Shown: piece after piece, positions 50,001-57,048 of the stretch
How positions within the stretch are numbered: the first letter of the stretch is position 1
Layout of the letters: each line of letters starts with the position of its first letter
Assembly (NCBI RefSeq): GCF_014212055.1
Contig: NZ_JACJVO010000022.1
Span: forward strand, 41,885-105,884
Direction of reading: 5' to 3'
Source: Cohnella zeiphila
GTDB taxonomy: Bacteria; Bacillota; Bacilli; Paenibacillales; Paenibacillaceae
Length of the DNA stretch: 64,000 nucleotides
Program-made: the position numbers and the translations under genes
The notes under the pieces: model-generated
Seen by the model: the letters and a program-made list of their open reading frames with translations, nothing else
What the model was told of the DNA's origin: nothing
The model's database searches: none

Positions 50001-51164
50001 CATATGGCTTGGGGAGAGACGAGCCTGTCCGTCTATTACGACGGCGCGGGGCGCCATGTCGTGCCGGAATGTCCGTTGCCCGGCGGCACGGTCAAGCTGG
50101 GCAAGCTCGATCCGATTCGCCATTACGGAGCTTTAAGCGGCATCGGCAGCATCGTTCTGGACAAAAAGCCGCTGGCGTCCAAGTCCGCCGCGGAGGTTTC
50201 GAGCGCGCTTGCGGAAGCGGCCCGACCGGCCGATCTGCAGATCCGTTCGGATATCGGATCGATAATCCATTCGATTCCCGATACGATTCAATGGCCGGTG
50301 AAGCCTTATCCGGAGGAGCTGACCGTTCCTCCGAGCGATTGGCGCCTGCCGTCGGAGCTCGCTTCCCAGGTCGGACCGTTGGACGGCGAATCGGCGCTTC
50401 GTTTCGTCCGGTTCGCCGCGGCGTCCGGCGCGCGGTTCGGAGCCGGAGACGTGCACCTGGCCGGCCTGAACGATACGGTGACCGGCACGACCGTCGAAGC
50501 GGTCGTCGACGGGAAACAACGCCCTTACGCGCTATGGCTTCGTACGCCCGAACCGATCGACTGGCGGCGCGTCGGCGCGTCGCTCCGCATTCGCCACGTC
50601 GAACCGGATACGGGGTGTCCGAACGGATATGCGTACCGCCGAGAACTCGTCCCGGACGTAGCGGTGCTGCCGAGCTTCGACGGCAGCTCGGCGTGGCTGG
50701 TCGGCTCGCTCGGCGGTATTCCGATGAAGCTGCCGCGCGGCGAATATACGCTGACGCTTACGTTCGATTCCCGGAAAGCGGGGCTGCCGCCGTTGTACCC
50801 GGACGTTGCGGCGGGGGCTTCGCCGGAGACCGCAAGCCTGCGTTTCGTCATGCCGCTCGGACTGAAGTGGCCATTGCCGGCCGGAGGCATCACGCCGGTC
50901 CCGATTCCGATCCCGATCCCGATTCCGATTCCGGTCAAGCCGGTTCCCGTTCCGATCCCGGATCCTCATCCCGAATGGTTGCGCGACGCGGCGTCCTACT
51001 TCGCTCCCGCAGCCGGGACGTCCGCGGATTCGGCAGGTGAGACGCCGGATGCGTCCGCCTCCGAGATTTCGTCCGTCGATCGCCCGGCGTTCCTGGAATT
51101 GCCGCTGCCCGGACCATTTCGCCGGGTCGCGAACCTCATCTCATCGCTGCCGAAAGGAGAATGA
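47043..51164 (+). CDS. very large beta-rich protein of unknown function
   Basis: 1373 residues from the ATG at 47043 (RBS GGAGAGGAG at 47024-47032); the open frame 96 bp upstream is not needed. No signal peptide or membrane helix. An amphipathic N-terminal helix (FEWFEKLVKDIVWKAIDDFL) is followed by a glycine-rich beta region to about 470 (SLGAGIYGGFSDRGVILGLD, IPLGPTGLALRGIGGDFAY, GALAIGGTF-like turns) that faintly recalls DUF6603-type proteins. The rest, to about 1270, looks like several beta-sandwich domains. At about 1283-1310 is a Pro dipeptide stretch (PVPIPIPIPIPIPV), then an Ala/Ser/Asp tail. It is followed at 6 bp by another large unknown gene. Possible surface, tail-like or structural role, not established. 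Confidence 0.75.
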   Translation: MFEWFEKLVKDIVWKAIDDFLEALPGELEDKVFEFLSGLTAGETISASPLVKVLAVDGAAETVTLLVRGSLSFGGVTPFTRIEIVVSSARADIHADGSEPPIAIKRWNTVLGDLTVEKKKTYKGNLAFGYDDSGGGSWLGQGSLKLIPLSLGAGIYGGFSDRGVILGLDAEVPKGASIPLGPTGLALRGIGGDFAYNFIARLEKDGMPIPQPTAADYVKWARDKASVDRWQAGPIDQTSVGVGIRTIICTKADEGYAFEMNPVGFSFLLPGGTFIFGGKLTVLRIEGFGAEGYFVFDAASGSLALGVGVNVDMELFKGSGQLDLFFSFSDPAAWSLDLGTESKPVKLEVLQKVPVLHLLFSQKAEAYFRINHHRIAFGAALAIGGTFEIGDILKLVAKLAVSLNAYVGWDPVLVNAQIKVHGEVGIQVWKFEFVLTGDAEAEVFFPNPTLFKFEIKGKLNLPWPIPDVEFGKTFGDDVPTPPKLSSPLTAGTYVIDGAPTNQSTPVEAVHIISDMKWNLDADKPWPDLDLVVPFSRRVTDRTGKVDASQAVSPSVQGGYTVTDELLELELTDLTHNVPVADVRAVWADGPGGSTAQLHVLGLDPYSWITAQIDTSIVPFMAQERTVDTFFGYGPAQPLSGTQRFGEVDWTPMRDWDRLVTAFRPEIATRIAETSGFELRFTDRGGQSLRVSEVVLFLIMPAPKRSFVAMPLVTEDGVKAVYYDHGTVWGNLHLVSARFDFPASVDQFRLKLENERQRLNVYVVRYRTAAPAGTVGFSKKLLLPGRYRLHLHGVSSAAHPSGGAGSPLPPSKSVDWRYDKDFEIAYPETLRPYIFYSTFGDAALFARTQFPWSQWTADAWNPTLFGLGFPLYRRYKLAVRFLVPYVSGIFPSPQLKLRLTYEQGGERTETAVLGPTADGTSSLPPESANWIAARGGSVPPDEEIVMQAALPASGTAKLTILFEHPQNGEARLDEWSGCVSAFDDFRAHMAWGETSLSVYYDGAGRHVVPECPLPGGTVKLGKLDPIRHYGALSGIGSIVLDKKPLASKSAAEVSSALAEAARPADLQIRSDIGSIIHSIPDTIQWPVKPYPEELTVPPSDWRLPSELASQVGPLDGESALRFVRFAAASGARFGAGDVHLAGLNDTVTGTTVEAVVDGKQRPYALWLRTPEPIDWRRVGASLRIRHVEPDTGCPNGYAYRRELVPDVAVLPSFDGSSAWLVGSLGGIPMKLPRGEYTLTLTFDSRKAGLPPLYPDVAAGASPETASLRFVMPLGLKWPLPAGGITPVPIPIPIPIPIPVKPVPVPIPDPHPEWLRDAASYFAPAAGTSADSAGETPDASASEISSVDRPAFLELPLPGPFRRVANLISSLPKGE
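50896..50968 (+). repeat. Pro-Ile/Pro-Val dipeptide repeat in the 1373-aa gene
   Basis: Runs of CCGATT/CCGATC hexamers encode alternating Pro-Ile and Pro-Val residues at about 1285-1308, ending in DPHPEW. It is likely a stiff linker between the last beta domain and the C-terminal tail, and is prone to slippage. Confidence 0.85.
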
Positions 51165-51170
51165 ACGGCC

Positions 51171-53402
51171 ATGACGATTTATTTATCCGCACTCGGATGG
51201 ATCGGAGACAAGCCGGAAGGGAATCGGCTGCGCTGGCGCGTTCCGATGGGAGAGCCGGACGGCGCCGGCCGGTATTTGGGGTTGCCGAAGGAGATCATCG
51301 TCGAACGGGCGCCCTTCGATCTGCGTTCTTATTCGAAGCGCTTCGCGGCTGCGTATTCTACGACTTGGTGGGAGACGCTGGGAAGCCCGGCGGTCGGGGG
51401 GATTTTCCTCGCGGACGAGTACAAGCTGCCCGGACCGGTCCAGGCCGTATCGTTCGTCTGGCAGGGCGGCCCGGCTCGCATCGAATTTCTTAACGGGCGG
51501 GAAGGCACGCGGGAAGGGATGAGAACCGCCGTCAACGGGGACGCGATCTCGGTCGAAGGCTCGGCGATCGATACGATCGCGGTGCTCGGCACGGGCGGCA
51601 CCTTGGCCAATCTGCGCGTGCTCGATCTGTTCCGCGACCGCGGGCTGGATTGGCAGCCGATCGCCGAGATTGCCGTGGAGCGGAGCTTCACGGCCGATCT
51701 GGACACTGTCGCCAAACGGTACGGACAGCCGACGACGCTGTCCGAACGGGAGTGGGACGAGCTTAAGCAGGCGGCGCAAAAAGCGATCGCCTCGGGCCCG
51801 GCGGACGCCGTGCCGGGAGAACCGACCGCCTGGGAGACGCTGGAGCTGCTCATGGGCATTCGCTGGGAGTTCGCGCTGCTCTGCGGCTTTGCCTACTTCG
51901 ACGGTCCGGACGCGACCGGCTGCGAATTCGACAAGCTGACGGACCGGCCGTTGGAACGTCCCCAGTCGTTTTCGGAGATTCTCGCGTACGCCTACCGGGT
52001 CCGCGACCCGGACAGCGGAGAGACGAGCAACATGGCCGTCGTCCCGCTGACGATGGCGCCGCCCCTCAACGCTCCGATCGCCCCGCAAGTCGTCGGAGCG
52101 GAAGTTCGCGTCCCCGAAGCGCCTTCTCCGGCGGAAGGCTCCGCCGGTTCGACCGGTTCGCTTAAACTGTTTACGCCGCTTCCGTTCCTGCCGGAAACGT
52201 ATCGCGCGCAGCTTACTCACGCCGTGACCCTGTCCGACGAGCAGGCCCAGGGCGCAGAGCTGGAGGAAGCCGTCGGCGCAAGCCCGACGACGGGAGCGGG
52301 CGAGGAGAGGCGGTCTTTCTTCCTGCGCTCGCATAGGCCCGAAGATCCGCCGTCGTTCTATGAGGCGGCGCGTTCCGTCGACGTCAGCTTTCCCGATGTG
52401 CGTATTCGTTCCCGAGCGCGGGCGCTGGACGCGTGGGACCGACTCAGCGATTACTCGCCCTGGTCGGCGCCGGTCTTGCCGGAGCTTCGGCACGAGCCGC
52501 TGCCGCCGACGTTCGAGTCGGTCTCCTATGCGTCCGGTACGGCAAGCATCGTGCTCAGCGACCCGGATTGGCAGCCGGATTCGCTCGTTCGGAAAACCGG
52601 CGGACGGCTGGCCGTCTATCGGCAGACCGCCGTTCCGCGCACGGCGGACGCCGTCTTCGGCGCGGCCGTGCCCGCGGGAAGCGGCTTGTACCGCGCGACG
52701 GTGTCCGGCGTCGGCTCGCTGGCGGATTTTATCGGGGGGACGTTGTCGGTCGGAGGCTATACGGAGACGATCGCGGCGGTCTCCGGCACGGAGGTCGTAT
52801 TTCGCTTGCCGGATCAGGCCGGAACCGCCGCGGCGGTATTCGGACCGGGCAGCGGCCGGCTCGTCCAGGATTTGAAACATCCGTCATTATGGACGCATGT
52901 GGCCGATTTTCCGGCGGAACATTTGCCGGACACGCTGCTGTTCTCCGATCCGCTGCCCGCTCCCGCCGGGGTATCGGTCGTCAGCTATGCGGGGCGCTTG
53001 TCATACTTCGGACGGCTCGGTCCGTTCGGCGGCATCGTCAGAGGGCTGCGGTATCCGGAGACGCCCGTCGTGCCCCCGCCTTTTACGGTGGAGCCGCTCG
53101 GCATCGATTTTTACCACCGGACGCTGCTTCAACTGCGATTTACCGTTCCGTCGCCCGACGGGGCGTTTACGGTATGGTGGTGCGACGGCGAGGCCGGCGC
53201 CGAGGAACTGGCGAGCAGAGGGGCTCCGGGCAGCCACAAGGCGCAGACGGCCAAGGACGGCTTATACTTGTATGAATCGCTCGCGCTGCCCATCCCGCAG
53301 CACTCGGACCGCATGATTACAATCGGCGTGCAGCGCGTCGGCGAAGGCGCGCAAAGCGACTTCGCGGTGGTCTCCTGCCGGCTTCCGGCTCTGCATGGAT
53401 AA
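51171..53402 (+). CDS. large protein of unknown function, partner of the 1373-aa protein
   Basis: 743 residues, ATG at 51171 after a GAAAGGAG ribosome site at the end of the previous gene, so the two are co-translated. No signal peptide or membrane segment. The N-terminal part (IYLSALGWIGDKPEGNRLRW) and the later YAYRVRDPDSGETSN and ALDAWDRLSDYSPWSAPV suggest fibronectin-III-like beta domains in which sentence-like units describe lateral contacts; a Pro/Ala linker lies at about 305-330. The C-terminal third is again beta-rich (LLQLRFTVPSPDGAFTVWWC). I recognise no family or catalytic motif. It ends before a strong bidirectional terminator. Confidence 0.72.
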   Translation: MTIYLSALGWIGDKPEGNRLRWRVPMGEPDGAGRYLGLPKEIIVERAPFDLRSYSKRFAAAYSTTWWETLGSPAVGGIFLADEYKLPGPVQAVSFVWQGGPARIEFLNGREGTREGMRTAVNGDAISVEGSAIDTIAVLGTGGTLANLRVLDLFRDRGLDWQPIAEIAVERSFTADLDTVAKRYGQPTTLSEREWDELKQAAQKAIASGPADAVPGEPTAWETLELLMGIRWEFALLCGFAYFDGPDATGCEFDKLTDRPLERPQSFSEILAYAYRVRDPDSGETSNMAVVPLTMAPPLNAPIAPQVVGAEVRVPEAPSPAEGSAGSTGSLKLFTPLPFLPETYRAQLTHAVTLSDEQAQGAELEEAVGASPTTGAGEERRSFFLRSHRPEDPPSFYEAARSVDVSFPDVRIRSRARALDAWDRLSDYSPWSAPVLPELRHEPLPPTFESVSYASGTASIVLSDPDWQPDSLVRKTGGRLAVYRQTAVPRTADAVFGAAVPAGSGLYRATVSGVGSLADFIGGTLSVGGYTETIAAVSGTEVVFRLPDQAGTAAAVFGPGSGRLVQDLKHPSLWTHVADFPAEHLPDTLLFSDPLPAPAGVSVVSYAGRLSYFGRLGPFGGIVRGLRYPETPVVPPPFTVEPLGIDFYHRTLLQLRFTVPSPDGAFTVWWCDGEAGAEELASRGAPGSHKAQTAKDGLYLYESLALPIPQHSDRMITIGVQRVGEGAQSDFAVVSCRLPALHG

Positions 53403-53404
53403 GA

Positions 53405-53437
53405 GAAAGCCCGGCAGCGGAGCTGCCGGGCTTTCTA
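53405..53437. terminator. bidirectional terminator between the large-gene pair and mtnE
   Basis: GAAAGCCCGGCAGC-GGA-GCTGCCGGGCTTTC, a 14-bp perfect stem with GAAA/TTTC ends, serving both converging transcripts. Confidence 0.9.
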
Positions 53438-53450
53438 TCGGGAATCTTCG

Positions 53451-54629
53451 CTATTCGAACAGCTTCAGCCGGCCGATCCGTTCCGCGGCTTCGCGCAGCC
53501 GCTCCTCGGAGGCGAGAAGACCGAGCCTGACGAACCCTTCGCCGTTCTCGCCGAAGCCGTTGCCGGGGGCAACGACGACGTCGGCCTGCTCCAGCAGCAG
53601 ATCGGCGAACGACATCGACGTGTGGCCTTTCGGAACCGGCAGCCAGCAGAAGAACGAGCCGGCCGGCTTCGCCGCCTTCCAGCCGATGCCTTCCAGCGCG
53701 CCGAACAACGCGTCGCGCCGGCGCTCGTACGTGGCGACCAGCTCGGCGACCGAATGCTGCGGTCCGGTCAGCGCTTCGGCCGCCGCTTCCTGGATTCCGC
53801 CGAACAGGCTGCAGTAATAATGATCCTGGATCAAGTTCAGCAGCTCCACGATCTGCGGGTTGCCGAGCGCGAAGCCGACGCGCCAGCCGGCCATGTTGTA
53901 CGTTTTGGACAGCGTATAAAATTCGATGCCGGCTTCCTTGGCGCCCGGCGTCTCCAGGAAGCTGACCGGCCGCTTGCCGTCGAAGCCGATCGCCCCGTAC
54001 GCGAAGTCGCTGGCGACGGCGATGCCGTGACGCTTCGCGAACCGGACCGTCTCTTCGTAAAACTCGCGGGAAGCGACGGCCGAAGTCGGATTGTTCGGGT
54101 AGTTCAGGAACATCAGCTTGGCCCGCTTCAGCGCTTCCTCGGAGATCGAACCGTAGTCCGGCAGGAAGCCGTTCGCTTCGAGCAGCGGCATGAACGCCAT
54201 CTCCGCGCCGGCGAGCGCCACGCCCGACCAATAATCGGGATAGCCCGGATCCGGCACGAGGCAGACGTCGCCGGGATTCAGCAGGCATTGGCTGATCTCG
54301 ACGAGTCCCGTTTTGCCGCCGAACAGGATGGCGACTTCCGTCGCCGGGTCGAGCTCGACGCCGTAATCTTCCTTGTACCGGCGGGCGACCGCTTCCTTCA
54401 GGAACGGAAAACCGCGAAACGGGGGATATTTATGGTAGAGAGGATTGTCAGCCGCCTGCTTCAGCTTGTCCACGATCGGCTGCGGGGTCGGCAGGTCCGG
54501 GTTGCCTTGCCCGAGGTTGATGACATCCCGTCCGGTGGCGGCGCGGGCGTTGGCTTTGCCCACCAAAGCCGCGAAAAACTGCTCCGGCAGCGTCTTCATG
54601 CGCTCGGCCGGCTGAATTCGAATCGACAT
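53451..54629 (-). CDS. mtnE: methionine-salvage aminotransferase MtnE
   Basis: PLP-dependent class I aminotransferase that turns 4-methylthio-2-oxobutyrate into methionine, using glutamine as a typical donor. 392 residues. The sequence follows Bacillus MtnE (YkrV) closely: INLGQGNPDLPTPQPIVDKL, VAILFGGKTGLVEI, VPDPGYPDYWSGVALA, FLNYPNNPTSAVASREF, PLP-Lys in YTLSKTYNMAGWRVGFA, and C-terminal GLLASEERLREAAERIG. Divergent from mtnU, which handles the 2-oxoglutaramate by-product. The gap of 184 bp shows a sigma-A-like promoter but no S-box. Confidence 0.92.
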   Translation of the reverse strand: MSIRIQPAERMKTLPEQFFAALVGKANARAATGRDVINLGQGNPDLPTPQPIVDKLKQAADNPLYHKYPPFRGFPFLKEAVARRYKEDYGVELDPATEVAILFGGKTGLVEISQCLLNPGDVCLVPDPGYPDYWSGVALAGAEMAFMPLLEANGFLPDYGSISEEALKRAKLMFLNYPNNPTSAVASREFYEETVRFAKRHGIAVASDFAYGAIGFDGKRPVSFLETPGAKEAGIEFYTLSKTYNMAGWRVGFALGNPQIVELLNLIQDHYYCSLFGGIQEAAAEALTGPQHSVAELVATYERRRDALFGALEGIGWKAAKPAGSFFCWLPVPKGHTSMSFADLLLEQADVVVAPGNGFGENGEGFVRLGLLASEERLREAAERIGRLKLFE

Positions 54630-54673
54630 CGTTCCCGTTCACACTCCAAATCATGCGATAAAAAGATACGATG

Positions 54674-54703
54674 AATGTAGCATAACCGGGCGGGCATAGG
54701 CAA
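54674..54703 (-). promoter_or_regulatory. possible sigma-A promoter for mtnE
   Basis: On the minus strand TTGCCT (54703-54698), 18-bp spacer, TACATT (54679-54674), about 45 bp upstream of the mtnE start. Confidence 0.5.
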
Positions 54704-54813
54704 TCGGAAAAGACGGAATATGCGCCTTGCGCAAGCCGAAGCGGATGGAGTACGATGGGGAAAACCAAGCGGCCGCGCGTGCGGTCCGCATTGCCGAAGG
54801 AGACACGAACCCG

Positions 54814-55623
54814 ATGACCGACAAGTGGCGCATCGCCCTTATTCAAATGGAAGTCCGCGCGGGAGAGCCCGACGCCAACTTCGCCAAGCTGGCCGAGCTG
54901 CTGGAACGGGCTGTCGGCGGCGGGCCGAAACCCGACGTCATCCTCGCGCCCGAGATGTGGAACACCGGCTATGCGCTGGACCGGATCCGCGAGCTGGCCG
55001 ACGAAGAAGGACGCCGCACGAAAGCGTTCGTCGCGGATTTTTGCCGCCGTCACGGGGTGAACGTCATCGCCGGCTCCATCGCCGAGCTTCGGCCGGGCGA
55101 AGGAGGCAGCGCCGTGACCAATACGGTCTACGGCTTCGATCGCGAGGGCAACGAGATCGCCGAGTACGCCAAAATCCATCTGTTCAAGCTGATGGACGAG
55201 CATTTGCATCTGGAAGCGGGGGAGAAGACGGGCCGATTCGAATTGGAAAAGGTGCCAGCCGCCGCGATGATCTGCTATGACATCCGCTTCCCCGAGCTCG
55301 CCCGGAAGCTCGCGCTGGACGGAGCGAAAGTGCTGTTCGTGCCGGCCGAGTGGCCGCATCCGCGGCTGCATCACTGGCGGACGCTGCTGCAGGCGCGGGC
55401 GATCGAGAACCAGATGTACGTCGTAGCCTGCAATCGCGTCGGAACGAGCGGAACAACAAGCTTTTTCGGCCACTCGATGATCGTCGACCCCTGGGGCGAG
55501 ATCGTCGCCGAGGCGGGCGAAGAGGAGACGATCCTGACGGCCGGCATCGATCTCGGCTTGACCGACGAAGTGCGCGGGCGCATCCCGGTGTTCGCCGACC
55601 GGAGGCCCGCCCTGTACGAGTGA
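54814..55623 (+). CDS. mtnU: carbon-nitrogen hydrolase (omega-amidase) MtnU
   Basis: Nitrilase-superfamily amidase; in Bacillus MtnU (YkrU) cleaves 2-oxoglutaramate, the by-product of MtnE, to 2-oxoglutarate and ammonia. 269 residues from the ATG at 54814 (RBS GAAGGAGA). Catalytic triad visible: Glu in ILAPEMWNTGY, Lys in EYAKIHLFKL, Cys in AAMICYDIRFPEL. The MtnU name rests on the divergent mtnE neighbour; by sequence alone it is a carbon-nitrogen family hydrolase. Confidence 0.88.
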   Translation: MTDKWRIALIQMEVRAGEPDANFAKLAELLERAVGGGPKPDVILAPEMWNTGYALDRIRELADEEGRRTKAFVADFCRRHGVNVIAGSIAELRPGEGGSAVTNTVYGFDREGNEIAEYAKIHLFKLMDEHLHLEAGEKTGRFELEKVPAAAMICYDIRFPELARKLALDGAKVLFVPAEWPHPRLHHWRTLLQARAIENQMYVVACNRVGTSGTTSFFGHSMIVDPWGEIVAEAGEEETILTAGIDLGLTDEVRGRIPVFADRRPALYE

Positions 55624-55639
55624 AGAGGAGTCGTACCCG

Positions 55640-56560
55640 TTACGGAGCCGAATCGGCAGCGTCCAGCTTTTTGATCGTCTCCCGGAACACGGAGATAAAA
55701 GCTTCCGCCGCGTTGGACATATAGCGTCCTTTGCGGTAGCCGATGACGAGCGTGCGCGTCGGGCGTTCCGCCAGCCGGACATAGACCGGCGCTTGCCCGA
55801 CGGCGGTGCTGCGCGCCACCATATGGGGGACGAAGGCGATGCCGAGACCGGCGGCCACGAGCGACTGCACCGTCTCGATGTTGCTGCTCTCGAACGCGAC
55901 CGTCGGCTGGAAGCCGCCCTGCCGGCAGATGTCGTGCGCGATCGCGCGAAATCCCTGGCCTTTCTTGAGCAGGACGAACGGTTCGTCCCTCAGCTCTTCG
56001 ACCGGCACGGAGCGTCCTTCGCCGGCCGCTTCCGCCAGCCGGTGATCCGGCGGCACCGCGAGGAAAATCTCTTCCTCGATGATCGGCTCGAAGTCGAGCG
56101 AGGGCTCGATCAGCGGCAGCGAGAGCAGGCTGACGTCCGTCCCGCCGCTGGCGGTCAGCTGCTCGAGCTTCGTCGTCGTCTCCTCGACGAGCGCGATCTC
56201 GATGTTCGGGTGCGCCGCCCGGAACGCGGTCAGCACCAGCGGCAGCACGTGGGCGCCGGTCATCGGCAGGCTGCCGACGACGACGCGCCCGCGTCTCAGG
56301 TCCGCGATGTCCTCCATTTCCCGGCGCAGCTGCTCGGTCATGTCGACGATGCGCTGCGCTTTTTCCACGAACACGCTCCCCGCATGAGTCAGCTCCACCG
56401 AATTCGTGCTTCGCTTGAACAGCAGCACCCCCAGCTCCTTCTCGAGCTTGGACAGCTGCTGGCTGAGCGAAGGCTGCGCGATATGAAGCTTCTCGGCCGC
56501 CCGCGAAAAATTCCGTTCCGCCGCGATCTGGATCACGTATTGAAGCAAGCGAATTTCCAT
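55640..56560 (-). CDS. LysR-family transcriptional regulator
   Basis: 306 residues from the ATG at 56560. N-terminal winged HTH (LQYVIQIAAERNFSRAAEKL, HIAQPSLSQQLSKLEKELG, VLLFKRSTNSVELTHAG), then a periplasmic-binding-like effector domain. It is divergent from leuCD across a 488-bp gap with an operator-like inverted repeat at 56950-56972, so it probably controls leuCD (inference). It is convergent with mtnU, 16 bp apart. The effector is not deducible. Confidence 0.9.
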   Translation of the reverse strand: MEIRLLQYVIQIAAERNFSRAAEKLHIAQPSLSQQLSKLEKELGVLLFKRSTNSVELTHAGSVFVEKAQRIVDMTEQLRREMEDIADLRRGRVVVGSLPMTGAHVLPLVLTAFRAAHPNIEIALVEETTTKLEQLTASGGTDVSLLSLPLIEPSLDFEPIIEEEIFLAVPPDHRLAEAAGEGRSVPVEELRDEPFVLLKKGQGFRAIAHDICRQGGFQPTVAFESSNIETVQSLVAAGLGIAFVPHMVARSTAVGQAPVYVRLAERPTRTLVIGYRKGRYMSNAAEAFISVFRETIKKLDAADSAP

Positions 56561-56673
56561 GCGAATCGCTCCGTTTCTTTTTCGATAATCGTCTTCGCGC
56601 CGCATTGCGAAAGGGGACCCCAGTTTTCAGCCGGATCCGGGCGAGAACTCCGCTTCCGCTTTTTGCCGCATCA

Positions 56674-56878
56674 GACCTGCAAAAATGCGGGAATTCCGGC
56701 GTTGCCCCGTATCGATGGCGGAAAAGCCTGCGATTTTGCAGGCGCTCGGCCGGGGAATGGCCGAAAGGCTGCTTCTTCCGGGAGAAAAACGGCATTTTTG
56801 CAGCCATTTTCCTCGAGAATGCCGTCAGTCGGCGAATAAACTGCATTTTTGCAGGAATGAGGCGTTTTCGCAGCCGAC
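56674..56878. repeat. cluster 2 of CCTGCA/TGCAGG palindromes
   Basis: ACCTGCAAAAATGCGGG (from 56675), AAAAGCCTGCGATTTTGCAG plus GCGCT (from 56722), ACGGCATTTTTGCAGCC (from 56788), ATAAACTGCATTTTTGCAGG (from 56836) and GAGGCGTTTTCGCAGCC (from 56859). Same motif as cluster 1, but more degenerate and with T-rich loops. It lies between the LysR gene and the leuC promoter. Confidence 0.75.
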
Positions 56879-56949
56879 TTCGCATTTAGCGCCGGCTTGC
56901 CGGGCGCAAGCCGGCGCATCGGCGCATCTCTCTGCATTATAACATGGAA

Positions 56950-56972
56950 CTATAATCCTTATAGGTATTATA
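56950..56972. promoter_or_regulatory. operator-like inverted repeat upstream of leuC
   Basis: CTATAA-TCC-TTATAG (56950-56964) overlaps TATAAT..ATTATA (56951-56972), which has the T-N11-A form preferred by LysR regulators. It sits just upstream of the leuC -35 box. Confidence 0.55.
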
Positions 56973-56974
56973 TC

Positions 56975-57004
56975 TTGGAACAATGATCTTGCGGATGTTA
57001 TGAT
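56975..57004 (+). promoter_or_regulatory. sigma-A promoter for leuCD
   Basis: TTGGAA (56975-56980), 18-bp spacer, TATGAT (56999-57004). Confidence 0.65.
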
Positions 57005-57048
57005 AGATTCAGTATTTAGGAGAAGACCAACCACGGGGTGAAATGATC

